From positions 29,425 through 93,424 of the forward strand of contig JABLUY010000151.1 in the NCBI GenBank assembly GCA_013306675.1: a DNA stretch of 64,000 nt. The letters run 5' to 3'. Both the position numbers and the translations under genes were made by a program. Below are positions 39,528-49,564 of the stretch, in pieces. The DNA is from Thraustochytrium sp. TN22 (Eukaryota > Sar > Bigyra > Thraustochytrida > Thraustochytriidae). Under the pieces are notes generated by a model. The model saw only the letters and a list, made by a program, of their open reading frames with translations, was not told the DNA's origin and searched no databases. Position 1 is the stretch's first letter, and every line of letters starts with the position of its first letter.

Positions 39528-39793
39528 TGTCGCGTTGCTGCCGGTCTCTGCGTCCTCGCTGTGGTGTCCTCGTTGCGGTGTCCCTGCTGCACGCTAGTTG
39601 ATTTATATTGCCTCTTCGGCGGCGGAAGTTGTGCGTGGCTCCGCGCGTAATTACGCGCATGGAGCTTTCTCTCACAGTCAAGGCGTACTTCGTCCACGTG
39701 TGTATTGCGCCATAGCTCCACGCGTGGAACTACCCTTACGCCTCTTCCTACTGTATCTCCTCATCCTCGTCCTGCTGTACTTGGACGATCATG

Positions 39794-39829
<36 letters not shown>

Positions 39830-40511
39830 GCTCGCCCGGTGTGTCGTTCTGTTTCTCCCCCGCTGTCAAGCTGCGCCAGCTGTTCTGCCTACCATCTGTT
39901 TTTGCTTTAGAAAGGGCTAAGTTGGTCCTTCATCTGTCTTTCCTTTGCTTGGTTGATCGTGAAGAGCCTTCGCTGACCCCGAGAAATGGCAGGCAGGCAG
40001 GAAAAGCTGGGCCAGCCAGACCAAGAGGGATTCACTGCCAGACATCGCAAGTTGTTGCCCTTTCCGTCCGTGATCATCCAACCGGACTTGCGTATCCAGG
40101 CTTTTCCGATTCCGTCCGCTTCATGACAGAAGAGGAAGGAAAACTTTTCCGGACCCGGCTCGTGGAAAGACGCGGCAAGATTGTCGAGGCGCCGAGATCG
40201 GCGCCGAGTCTTGGGTTGGACGCATTCGGACGGAAGCTGTGGGCATCGGCTGTGGAAAGCTGTGGAAAAGTCGGAATTCCGGAACTTCCGGTCCAGTGAC
40301 GAAAGTCCGGGGCCGGTGGTTGGGCTGCGGAGAGGGGCCGGTGGTTAAGCTCAGCTCAGGCTGGTGCTTTCGGACCTGCTCACTGTCAGCAGCGCCCACT
40401 GCACATTGAAGCAAACCAACCGTCAAAGGCGTCGCGGCAGCCGCGCCTGCAGCGGCGGTGGCGGTGGCGGCGGCGGCGGCAGCGGCAGCGGGGCCGCAGG
40501 CTGTGGCGCCG
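39528..40511. other. Spacer with CT tract, 5' flank of hAT element
   Basis: A CT dinucleotide tract lies at about 39792-39832. Base composition is less GC-rich between 39600 and 40130. A direct repeat ggcgccgag-atc-ggcgccgag is at about 40189-40210. cagtg occurs near 40294, the usual first bases of hAT ends, but I found no matching right end. Confidence 0.45.
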
Positions 40512-43500
40512 ATGGGTTTATGCGGAGCCCAGTCCGTGGCTGCACTGGTTGGCTCAACCTCGATGAGCCTCATCGACAACGACGGCAGCGACGACAGCGA
40601 CGACCTTGTTGGCGAACAAGGAGACAGTTCTCAGGGTGGAGCAAGCCCCTCGGTGCTGTCCACGTCGGCGCCGGGCTCTGATGCTGCCGCGAAAACGTGC
40701 GGCAGTCCAGCGACTCCGAGCTCAGGCGGGAACTCGGTCTCGGATCTGGAATCAACATCTAGTAGCTCGTCCTCCCAAGCGAGAACGACGGGCCACACCA
40801 ACCCGGGGTCCTGGGCGACATATTTTGGAGGCATGAAGCGGAAGTCGACGAAGAAGGTTCAGGCCGTGGAGCCGAAGCGGCTGAAGTCGTCAAAGGCCCA
40901 GGCGAAGACCGGAGCCACGGCCAACGAGGTGACACCGAAGCAAGGCACGTGCCAGAAGAACGAGCGCATGGACCACAAGCAGTACATCCGCGTTGCAATC
41001 GATTATGACCTTGTCGAGATCAACCCGGTCGAAAAAGGCGACTCCCACGTGTGCAAGGTGTGCAACCAGCCCCAAAGCTGGAGCACGAACCGTGCGAACT
41101 GCTACCGTCACTTCAAGCGCTGTCACAAGGAGCATCACGGGCTCATGCTCAAGGCGATCGAGGAGCTCGAGTCCAGGATCGGGGCCGAGGTCGACGCCGA
41201 CATCGAAGCGAAACCGGCCTGGGCTCAAGAGACGCTCGCCAACTCGAAGCGCCCGGCGGCAACCCTTCGCGAGCGGCGCTTGCTCAACATCGCGTTCACG
41301 CGCATGATCATCGACGCCAGCCTCCCGTTCAGCCATGGTAGGCTGCCTTCGCTGCGTAGGTGGGTGAGTCTGATGTGCCCATTTGACTACGCACCGCCCG
41401 TTGAGAGCACCGTGAAGGAGATCATGCATGCCGAGAAGACCTGTATGGTGCAGTCTTTGTACGCGAGAATCAGGGCGTTGTGCGACCGCGCGGGGCTGCC
41501 GCGGCTCGTCCTGCAACTCGACGCCTGGAGCAGCTACAAAGGTGACTCCTTCCTTGGGATCCAGCTTCGCTGGCTGGACGATTGGAAAGTGCGCGTCATG
41601 ACTCTTGGCATGGACCCCTTCAACGAGAAGCACACCGGCATGAACATCGCGCAGCGCCTGCGCGAGACCGTTTCAGATCTGCTCAACGACGCCTCTGCCG
41701 ACGCGGAAGCGACTAGCGAGGACGCGGAGGAAGACGACGAAAACCAGGAGGTTGGCAGCGTCGTGGAGGATGCAAACTTCAAGAAGCAGGTGGCCGCGGT
41801 CATCTCAGACGGCGCAGGCAACTGCATCGCCGCAAACGAGGCGCTGGGCGTGCCACACGAGCATTGCGCTGCGCATCGACTCAACCTCTGCGTGCAGCAC
41901 GCCTTCGGCTTCCTCATCAGCTCCAAGCTGACCAACGAGCTGCTGCAGACCATCGGCCTGACCGGCCTCAAGGATGTCGACGAGCTCGTCGATGCCATGG
42001 GCCCAGAACTCGAGGCGAGTGCGGTGCCAACCGCGGACTCGCTCTCGCGGATGTTCACCTTCACAACGACATCACAGGGCACAACATCCAGCGTGGATGT
42101 CGACCAGCACAACCTGCACCAGCTCTGGGAGATCTCGGCAGGTATTTTCGGCGCCCCGCCCCAGCAAGCGCCACTTGACGACCTTCGCAGCGATGTCATC
42201 GCCCACAACGTCAAGTACGAGTTCTTTGCAGAGCGCGGCCGTCAGGCCGCACGCGTCTTGCAAGGAGGCGAGACGATGTGGACGAACGAGAAGCGCGTGC
42301 TTACGACGCTAGTAGCCCGAATCAAGCTGCGCAACAGCTTCTTGACGCGCTCGCATGTCGCCGCGAACGCGCTGACGGCTATCTGCAAGGTACTCGGGAT
42401 CAAGAAGACCCGGGCGCCACGCGAATGCGCGACGCGCTGGAGCGGCTTCCTGTCGCTCGTCGAGTTTCATGCTACAGTGTGGCCCGCCTTCGAGCTGCTC
42501 ATCTCAACAAAGAAGGACATCCAGACCTGCAAGTGGATCAACAAGGCTCAGCAGGAGACGGTCATGAAGATCGCTGAGCGCATCACCTGCTCAGGCAGGT
42601 TCGATAAGATGAGCGCGCTGCGCGCCACGGGCGACGAGGAGCTCATACTCCCGGAACTTCAGCAACTCCTGTCGCAGACCTACCGCGTGCAAGCCTTTGC
42701 GCAGCGCTTTCACAAAACGCGCGCACAGATCTTCGTCGCTGTGGAGGGCCTCAAGGGTGCTCTCTACGACTCCTTCAACGTCGTCTCGTCGCAGAGCGTG
42801 AAGGCGGCGATCAAGCTCCGCGGCGACATCTCATCCAGCACCATGGCAGAGGCGAACCTCGAGCCCGAGGCGCGCACAATCAAATTCCTGAAGCTTCACC
42901 CCGTGACCCGCATGGTCGCGCACCGCCTCGTTGCCTTCCTGGACCGGTACTTCGACCCGCTTTGGGAGGCACCCAAGGGTTCCGATGCGACGCCCGGCAC
43001 AGACCCAGCATCAATCATGCTCGCCCTCGAGATCCCTTTTCGCTCGACGCAGCTGCCTCAGATGCTCCTCGCCCGCGCATCCGTTCTCATCTGCGTCGGC
43101 CGTGCTGAGCTGCTGCGCGAAGTCGCATTCAATCGTTCTGTGAGGCTGCATGCCTACGGCTCGGAAGTGACCGGCCTGAGGAGGATGCACGAGAGTGCGT
43201 CGACCAAGCCTATCCTGCTTGGTCTGATGAAGACGGTCGCTAACACCTGCCAGAGCAAGATCAAGGATCGATCTTTCATCGCACGGGACTTCATCGAGAG
43301 CCAGGTCATGGAGCTCATCGTCGAGGAGCTACTGAACGAGGAGCCGCCGACACCTGAGGTCTGCACAACGCCAGACACAATCCCAAACGATCATACCTTG
43401 AGCGGCAGCGACAGGTCGGAGGCCGATGACGACGAGGCCCTGGACGACTTCGAGGGCCTCTTCGAGAGCATCTTCAAGGTGGTACCCATCTCGCCGGCCT

Positions 43501-43988
43501 CTCTGACCCACGCGGACACCGACCTTACCAAAAGCACCCGAGAGAGAGCCAAGGAGGTGGCTTTGCGCGAGCTTTTCTTTATTCGCGAGGAGACCCGCAA
43601 GATGGAACGGATCGAGTCTCGGAAACTTCAAGGTATGACGTTTTCGAAGCTGTGGTCCTACTCAATGGACTGCACAGAAGCCAGCCTTGGCGAGGACGTC
43701 AGCACCAAATGGTTCAAGACCTACGAGAGCCACGTCAAGCACGTTGCAATGGTCTTTGCGCACAACTACGTGGTCGATCCAACGACCTGCTCAACCGAGA
43801 GCATGTCAAGTGCGGTGGCGCTCGCGAAAAGCCAGCGCCGCAAGGGCCGACTTCTCCCCCAAAACCTGTCTACGTACGCCTTCCTGAAAAACAACGAGTC
43901 CAACCTCTGCGACAGCACCGAAGTCCTCAGGCACATCGAGGCGACTGCGAAGAATCGTGTTCGCGCTCCCCAAGAAAGAAGTTGGTAA
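40512..43988 (+). CDS. hAT superfamily DNA transposase
   Basis: An uninterrupted 1158-codon transposase for cut-and-paste transposition. The first ATG is at 40512. The N-terminal 150 residues are Ser/Gly-rich. A BED-type zinc finger is at about 178-210 (VCKVCNQPQSWSTNRANCYR, then HFKRCHKEH). The RNase H-like core follows: LQLDAWSSYKGD near 336 with the first catalytic Asp, ISDGAGNCIAANEAL near 431 with the second, then HCAAHRLNLCVQHAF, and ECATRWSGFLSLVEF around 640. The C-terminal dimerisation region is DPTTCSTESMSSAVALAKSQ, then LLPQNLSTYAFLKNNESNL. It is longer than most hAT transposases because of acidic inserts (near 395-415 and 970-985). No stops or frameshifts are seen, so it may be recently active or domesticated. 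Terminal inverted repeats were not identified. Confidence 0.93.
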   Translation: MGLCGAQSVAALVGSTSMSLIDNDGSDDSDDLVGEQGDSSQGGASPSVLSTSAPGSDAAAKTCGSPATPSSGGNSVSDLESTSSSSSSQARTTGHTNPGSWATYFGGMKRKSTKKVQAVEPKRLKSSKAQAKTGATANEVTPKQGTCQKNERMDHKQYIRVAIDYDLVEINPVEKGDSHVCKVCNQPQSWSTNRANCYRHFKRCHKEHHGLMLKAIEELESRIGAEVDADIEAKPAWAQETLANSKRPAATLRERRLLNIAFTRMIIDASLPFSHGRLPSLRRWVSLMCPFDYAPPVESTVKEIMHAEKTCMVQSLYARIRALCDRAGLPRLVLQLDAWSSYKGDSFLGIQLRWLDDWKVRVMTLGMDPFNEKHTGMNIAQRLRETVSDLLNDASADAEATSEDAEEDDENQEVGSVVEDANFKKQVAAVISDGAGNCIAANEALGVPHEHCAAHRLNLCVQHAFGFLISSKLTNELLQTIGLTGLKDVDELVDAMGPELEASAVPTADSLSRMFTFTTTSQGTTSSVDVDQHNLHQLWEISAGIFGAPPQQAPLDDLRSDVIAHNVKYEFFAERGRQAARVLQGGETMWTNEKRVLTTLVARIKLRNSFLTRSHVAANALTAICKVLGIKKTRAPRECATRWSGFLSLVEFHATVWPAFELLISTKKDIQTCKWINKAQQETVMKIAERITCSGRFDKMSALRATGDEELILPELQQLLSQTYRVQAFAQRFHKTRAQIFVAVEGLKGALYDSFNVVSSQSVKAAIKLRGDISSSTMAEANLEPEARTIKFLKLHPVTRMVAHRLVAFLDRYFDPLWEAPKGSDATPGTDPASIMLALEIPFRSTQLPQMLLARASVLICVGRAELLREVAFNRSVRLHAYGSEVTGLRRMHESASTKPILLGLMKTVANTCQSKIKDRSFIARDFIESQVMELIVEELLNEEPPTPEVCTTPDTIPNDHTLSGSDRSEADDDEALDDFEGLFESIFKVVPISPASLTHADTDLTKSTRERAKEVALRELFFIREETRKMERIESRKLQGMTFSKLWSYSMDCTEASLGEDVSTKWFKTYESHVKHVAMVFAHNYVVDPTTCSTESMSSAVALAKSQRRKGRLLPQNLSTYAFLKNNESNLCDSTEVLRHIEATAKNRVRAPQERSW

Positions 43989-44389
43989 ACATTTTCACCT
44001 TGAGAAGTACCATGCATCCACCCATCCACCCACGAACTCGGGATAAATGCGGAAAGCCCCGGTCCGCTGGTGATTCTGGAGAGACTCGGACGGAGCCGCT
44101 TCGCAATGGGCCTTCACTGGAGAAGCTTGGAAAGACACGGGCGTTCTCCATCGCTCGTCTGGCTGGAGAGACACGAAAAGATACACTCCCCTGTACGCGG
44201 TCACGGACTGAGGAGAATGGCGGAGAGATTGTGGGAATGTGGGCCGCTGAAGGAGACGGACTTGGCTCAGAGGCGAGTTGGCTAGTCTGTTCTCTGCATG
44301 CCTTTCGTGAGGTCACGACATGGTTCTTGATTTACTTGTCTCGAGGCAGAAAGTTTTTCGTTGGTTTGTTGTTTTACTTCTTTCACTTA
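43989..44389. other. Spacer between hAT gene and TIM50
   Basis: About 400 bp of moderate GC. It contains a ccatccacccat repeat near 44012-44030. It probably includes the right part of the hAT element and the 3' end of the TIM50 transcript. Confidence 0.4.
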
Positions 44390-45643
44390 TTACTTGGCGC
44401 CACCGCCGAGCCCAAGCGAGGCCCAAATGGTGCCCGTGGAAGCGCGCGGGGCAGGCTCCTCCTCCTCGGGCTTTGCGCCAGCTGGTGGGAGACTGCCGGC
44501 CTTGTCGATGGGGGTCATGCCAGGCGGGCTCTCCATGACAGGCACCTCCTGCTGGGCAGCCGGCTGCGCGGCGGCCGGCGCCGCGCCGGCGCTGTTGCCA
44601 CCGCCAAAGAGACCGCCCTTGAGAATGGCGCCGCGAAGCGTGCCCTTGTTCTGCTTCTCGGCGCGCGCCTGGCGCTCGCGCAGCTCCTCCTGGAAGACGC
44701 GCCCAATGTCCTTGCCGCGGTACCGCGCGAGCTCCTTGCGCACGTCCTCCGGGTTGCGCGTGGCCAGGTCCTCCAAAAAGGGCACGAGCTCAAAGAGCGT
44801 AGTGTCCTCCTGCGTCGGGTCCAGAAAGGGCTTGACAATGATGCAGTTCTCGGGCTGCTTGGGCACGGACGCCTGCTTGTCGTCGATCATGATGACGCGG
44901 CCCAGGTCGCGGTTCAGGTGCGAGAGGTCCTTGATGTGCTCGCCGTCCTCGTACACAGTGGCCTCGCGAAAGAGCTTCGACTGCATGATGCCGGCCTGGT
45001 CCAGGCTGTACACAAAGGGCTCCAGAAAGAACGAGTTGCCGTTGGTGAACAGCACGATCTCGTAGTACATGCTCAGGCGGTGCAGCAGGTAGTCCGCGCC
45101 CGGCCGCTTAGCCGCACGCCAGCCGTACTTGTGGTCCCACTCCAGGTGGCACAGCGTGTCCTCAAAGTCCAGCACCAGCGTCATGGGCTGCTGCATGCCG
45201 GGCGGCAGCGTGTCCTCGGGGAAGTCAGGCAGCAGCTTGTCGCTGATGGGGTCCGTGAACCCCTTCACCGACGACTTGACCTGCGCCGTCACCCAGTCCA
45301 CGCCGTCGCCCAGCGGCGTGCCCTTGTACACATTCTTCATGAACCACTTGTTGCCGTCCTCAGACAGCGAGAAGAACGCCGCGGCCGCGCCCACGCCGCC
45401 CAGGCCCAGCAGCCACCCGAGCGAGCTCCCGCCGCCCTCCTCGGTGCTGCCCAGCAGCGCCTCCTCCTGCGCGCGCCGCTTCGCCGCCAGCTGCGCCGCG
45501 ATTTCGCGGTTCTTCGCGCCGCCGCCCGCCGTCGGCCCCACGCCGCCCGGCGCGCCCGGCGCGCCGCTGCTCAGCCCGCGCCGCGCCGCCGCGCGCGCGC
45601 CGCTGCGCGCCGCCAGCCGCCCCAGCATCGCCGCCAGCGCCAT
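44390..45643 (-). CDS. TIM50: Mitochondrial import receptor TIM50
   Basis: A 417-residue inner-membrane subunit of the TIM23 presequence translocase, exposing its domain to the intermembrane space. The start is the ATG at 45643, giving an Arg/Ala-rich presequence (MLGRLAARSGARAAARR); the open frame upstream is shadow. A membrane helix lies at about residues 74-92 (LGWLLGLGGVGAAAAFF). The FCP1/HAD-like domain reads MTLVLDFEDTLCHLEWDHKY, where the phosphatase DxDxT signature is DFEDT, with Glu for the second Asp, consistent with TIM50's non-catalytic domain. Then come RPGADYLLHRLSMYYEIVLF and RVIMIDDKQAS. The C-terminus adds Gln/Ala/Pro-rich sequence. Length and order of parts match the family. 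Confidence 0.93.
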   Translation of the reverse strand: MALAAMLGRLAARSGARAAARRGLSSGAPGAPGGVGPTAGGGAKNREIAAQLAAKRRAQEEALLGSTEEGGGSSLGWLLGLGGVGAAAAFFSLSEDGNKWFMKNVYKGTPLGDGVDWVTAQVKSSVKGFTDPISDKLLPDFPEDTLPPGMQQPMTLVLDFEDTLCHLEWDHKYGWRAAKRPGADYLLHRLSMYYEIVLFTNGNSFFLEPFVYSLDQAGIMQSKLFREATVYEDGEHIKDLSHLNRDLGRVIMIDDKQASVPKQPENCIIVKPFLDPTQEDTTLFELVPFLEDLATRNPEDVRKELARYRGKDIGRVFQEELRERQARAEKQNKGTLRGAILKGGLFGGGNSAGAAPAAAQPAAQQEVPVMESPPGMTPIDKAGSLPPAGAKPEEEEPAPRASTGTIWASLGLGGGAK

Positions 45644-46659
45644 CGCAGATGCCGTGCGCCTGCTTGCGTGCCTGCCTGCCTGCGTGCGTGCCTGCTGCCT
45701 GCCTGCCTGCGCGCCTTCCCGCCCGCCTGCCGCCGCCGCCGTCGCCCGCCCGCGCGCGCGACAGGAGTTTGCCGCGCGCGACGTCGGGATCGATCGACCG
45801 AGGCGGAGCGCTGGAGCGAGCGAGCGAGCGCTCCAACCCAACCAATGCGGAGCGGCCCGCCCCGCTCTCCTGCGGACGGCCTGGGCAAAAAAAACAACTC
45901 CAGACCAACTCCAAGGACACTCCAAGCGCGGGACGTCAAGCGCGGGACGTCAAGCGCGGGACGTCAAGCGCGGGCCGAGCGCGGGACTTTCTCAAGAGCG
46001 CGTCTGACTCTAGAGCGAGGCCTGAAGCGAGGTGGAAAGAGCGAGAAGCGCCTCAGCGACAGCTGCGCGAGCCGCTTGCTGACGTTGGCCGGCGCCAGCG
46101 ACGGGACACAAAGAGGCACTCGCAACGGCGATGGCATGCACAAGGCGAGAAGCGGTGCAGGATGGGAGGTTGGGAACCCATGCAAACTTGAACGAAGGCC
46201 TACAGCTGTGCTGGGGACGATGACGCTGCAACTTTGGCTCCAGACCTGGGCCAGCGCATTTTCATGACTCACAGCCATTGGCAGCGCGAATGCAAGGCGT
46301 ACTAACCCAGACTTGCCTCAGACACAGTAGCACGTGACGCACTGGTGGCCGCAGCGGTGACCTCCCGCATACCAGTGACATGATAACCTTGACTGGGATC
46401 ATGGTGAAAGACCTGGTACACACATGTGTCCCCTGTCCCAACGGCCAGTTTTGTTGTTCTCCATGATGGCGCAGTGGCGGCCAGCCACGTGCACGCGTGC
46501 GAGGTCAAGCATACGGCGGGTATAAACGTGTGCAGAAAGTACACGCTGATCGCACATGGCCCGAAGCTGATCGCAGGTAGCGGGTCGCTGGACGCCGATC
46601 GCACAAGAACTCGAGGCAGATCGCACGCGACACGGATAGGGGCAGTGGTCACAATCAAG
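45644..46659. other. Spacer upstream of TIM50 and CEP104-like genes
   Basis: A divergent 5' region of about 1 kb. It holds the 14-bp array (45923-45978), tgcctgcc-like repeats (45665-45710) and a gagc run near 45815-45830. An upstream extension of the CEP104-like frame (46426-46659) has no ATG. Confidence 0.5.
45923..45978. repeat. 14-bp tandem array upstream of TIM50
   Basis: Three perfect caagcgcgggacgt units (45923-45964) and a fourth diverged at its last bases. The array starts 280 bp upstream of the TIM50 ATG. Its acgtcaa core includes an ACGTCA word, similar to a CRE/bZIP half-site. Confidence 0.9.
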
Positions 46660-48555
46660 ATGATGCCGCTGCACTTCGCAGCGGCGAGTATCGACGGCAA
46701 GGGCGGGCGCAGGGTGCAACTTGTGACGCAGACGCGCCGCGAAGGCGGCAGTACGCTGGCGTGGGAGTCGCCGCCGAGGGCGCGCTTCCCGCAAGAGCTG
46801 CTGCTCACGTTCGCTCCGGCGGAGGTGGCGGAGTTGCGCGTGCTGTGCCACGCCGCCAAAACGCCGGCCAGCGCTGTGGTGTACGTGGGCGCGCCGGGCG
46901 ACGAGCCGGAGCGCCTGGGCCGCGTCGACTTTGCCAACGGCGCCAAGCACGGCTACGCGAGCTGCGAAGTCAAGTGCGTGACTGTGCATCGCACGTGCAC
47001 GTACGTGCATCTCGTGGTGGAGGGCTGCCACGAGGGGCCGCGCAACCCGGATAGCCAGGCGCACATCGCCGGCCTCGTGCTCCTGGGCCACTCGCTTGTG
47101 CCCGAACCGCAAGATGCCGAGCCTGCAACGCCCGCGAGCTCCGCGCGAGAGCGGCCTGCGGGGCTCCAGGCCGCCCTGGACCGCCTGCAGCGCCTTGTGG
47201 CGGCGCGCGACGCGGACCGTCAGCGCCAGGAGCAGGCGCGTCACATGCTCCAGCGCCTGCACGAGCTCGAGGCAGCCAAGGACCGCGCTGTTGCGGCCGA
47301 GGACTTTGCGCGCGCCGCCGAGCTCAAGGTGTCCCTGCGCACGCTCGCGGGGCGCGCGCTGGCGCAGCTGGACGTGGCCGCCGCCAATGCCGCAACAGCA
47401 GCTGCAGCAGCAGCAGGGGCCGCAGCTCAACACGACGGCAAGACCGCGCGCAGCGAGGTGTCCAGCGGCCGCAGCTCCGGGAGCGCAGCCAGCTTCCGCG
47501 CCGCGCAACGCGCTGCCAAGGCCATCATTTTCCGCGACGCCGCGGGAGACCCCTTCGCCGCAGAGGACCGCGAGGAGGAGCACGAGGCGCCCGCCGCCGT
47601 GGCCGCCAAAAGGCCGCGACCCCAAGCCCGCATCCCAGCCGCGCTCGTCCAGGGCGGCCTGCGCATGGCGGGACGCGTGCGCGCCGGCGAGAGCAAGTGC
47701 GAGGAGAAAGTCAACGTGGACGAAGCGGAGCAGAAGAAGGCGTATGCCGCGGAGGACAGGCCGGAGATCGACATCGACCTGGACGTGGACGCCGACGCCG
47801 ACGCCAACGCCGACGCCGGCGCTGCTGACAGGAATGCGAACGAGGCGGCGGACCCAGGCACGCTCGAGTCCGTGCGGGCGGCGCCCGGCGCCGGCGCGTC
47901 CGTGCTCGCGCTGCCCATCGAACACTGGGACCGCGCGCTTGAGGAGGCGCGGCGACCCGAGGGCGGTGAAGACGCTGCATGGTCGCGGCGGTCCATGTCG
48001 GACCGCTCCGAGCTATCTGCGGTGTCCACGGAGGAGCTGCGCAGCGTCGAGGCAGCCGCGCCCATCGACCTGGTTCCGGTGGCGCCCGGCCCATCGCCTT
48101 CGCCGCGTGATCAGCTCGAGGCGCAGATGAGCCGCGCCATCGAAGACTCCATCGGCGTCGACGACTGGGACGCCGCGGCCGACAACTACGCGGAGCTCGC
48201 GCGCCGCGGGCTCGTCTCGCGGCGCCCGCGCACCGTCACTCTCGGGCTCGACTTGCTCGAGGTGGTCGCACTCCGCTTCGCGGAGCTCGCCGCGGACCGC
48301 GTGCGAGCCAGCGCCTCGGCGCTCGTTGCGCTCGTCATGTCCTGCACCGACCTGCTCCGCGACGAGGACGCCGACGCACTGCTGCACGCGCGCATCGCCA
48401 AGTCCATGCAGACGCTTGTCGGAACGACCTCCGCCTCCGCCACGCTCCTGCTTGACCTGCTCACCGCGCCGCCCACGCAGCTAGCCTCCGGCCGCAGCAG
48501 CAGCAGCCGCGACGGCGAAAACGGTCACGGTGACGGTGATCTGCATGAGCGACAT

Positions 48556-48587
<32 letters not shown>

Positions 48588-48924
48588 GCAGCGCCAACAC
48601 AAACACCACGACCTTGTGGCGTTTTGGGCGCACCGCCTCGAGGTCGTGCGTGTGCTGGTGGATGCGGTCGCGCCGGCGAACGGCTTCGTCGTGGACGCCG
48701 CACTCACGAGTCTCGACGCGCTGCCGGACGAGGACGACTCGCTGCGCAAGGTCGCGGGCCGCGCGCGCACGCACTTTCAGTCGCTCTCGGCCGCGGCTGG
48801 TGGCTCGTCATCATCGCCGCAGCCGTCCTCCTCCTCCACCACCTCGGCGGCTTCTTCTGCTTCTGCGTCTGCGTCTGCGTCTGCTTCTGCTTCTGCTTCT
48901 TCGTCTCCACCGGCATCGTCATGA
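46660..48924 (+). CDS. CEP104: CEP104-like centrosome/ciliary-tip protein
   Basis: A 754-residue protein. In animals CEP104 binds microtubule plus ends, caps centrioles and acts at ciliary tips. The ATG at 46660 gives an N-terminus (MPLHFAAASIDGKGGRRVQL) that lines up with the CEP104 jelly-roll domain, including PRARFPQELLLTF and YVHLVVEGCHEGPRNP. A coiled coil follows with a UVR-type motif KDRAVAAEDFARAAELK near residues 207-223. An acidic, Ala-rich linker leads to a helical TOG-like region (about 480-610; QLEAQMSRAIEDSIGVDDWD, then LDLLEVVALRF). The C-terminal part has poly-Gln (about 633-646) and Ser/Ala-dipeptide runs. The C-terminal zinc-finger array of animal CEP104 is absent. The first two parts support the assignment well; TOG is by pattern. 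Confidence 0.75.
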
Positions 48925-49023
48925 GTTTGTTTACTGTATTGATTGGTTTGGGCATTGAACATAAGATCGGCACACGCGCGCGGTGGCAGCGAACAGAAGG
49001 TCGTCGCGCGCGCGCTAGCTAGA

Positions 49024-49359
49024 CTACTCGCGCCACTGGTGCTTGCAGTTGGTGCACTTGAGAAAGATGGTCATGGGCTCATCTGCGGACCGCGTCTGGA
49101 TCTGCATGTAATACGCGCTGTGGTGGCCGCAGGACTCACAGGTGGCCTCGGTCTGCGGCGCGTTGGCCCAAGCCTCCTCGCCGCCCAGCACGTCGCTCTG
49201 CTCCTTGACGTGCATCACCTCGCGCACGCGGACCTTGGTGCGCGGCTCGATGTCGTCCACGTACGGGCACGCCACGCACCGGAACCTGTGGTTTGTCGAC
49301 TCGCCGCGCGAGTCCACGATCAGCAGCAGCCCGTCCCACGGGCAGTACCGCAGGCTCAT
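49024..49359 (-). CDS. RPC10: RNA polymerase III subunit RPC10 (POLR3K/Rpc11)
   Basis: A 111-residue homolog of the Pol III subunit needed for RNA cleavage, termination and re-initiation. The ATG at 49359 fits the family length (about 108). The C-terminal TFIIS-like ribbon is intact: Cys74 and Cys77 (CESCGHH), Cys102 and Cys105 (CTNC), and the loop QTRSADEPMT with Asp93 and Glu94 that acts in the Pol III active centre. The linker SDVLGGEEAWANA is canonical. In the N-terminal ribbon, Cys6, Cys28 and Cys31 remain, but the second Cys of the usual CPxCG is replaced (CPWDG, Asp9). The gene is convergent with CEP104-like (100 bp between stops) and divergent from TatD. Confidence 0.93.
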   Translation of the reverse strand: MSLRYCPWDGLLLIVDSRGESTNHRFRCVACPYVDDIEPRTKVRVREVMHVKEQSDVLGGEEAWANAPQTEATCESCGHHSAYYMQIQTRSADEPMTIFLKCTNCKHQWRE

Positions 49360-49564
49360 CCTGCCCGCGCGCGCGCGAGCGCAGCCCACGGCGCGCAGCA
49401 CCGGCTGCCAGAGTTGAGGGACTACCGCTGCCACCCACCACCACTGCGAGCCGGCATCATGTCATCCACCATTCTCCACGCCTGCGCGCCTTGGCTTGCG
49501 TTGGCTTGGCGCGGGGCCGCGCGCGGTGAGCAGCGGCGCCTCCCTCCCGTTGCCCCCGCTTACC
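49360..49564. promoter_or_regulatory. Divergent promoter region RPC10/TatD
   Basis: A 205-bp gap separates the two divergent ATGs. No certain core element is visible; the role is inferred from gene geometry. Confidence 0.4.

Noticed and set aside
40294-44118. Possible hAT termini (cagtg at about 40294 and cactg at about 44112)
   Set aside because: Beyond the five-base ends the flanks do not form an inverted repeat, and no 8-bp target duplication is seen.
43652-46267. 871-codon plus-strand frame spanning hAT end and TIM50
   Set aside because: It overlaps two recognised genes and a spacer, has no domain, and is an open shadow frame of GC-rich DNA.
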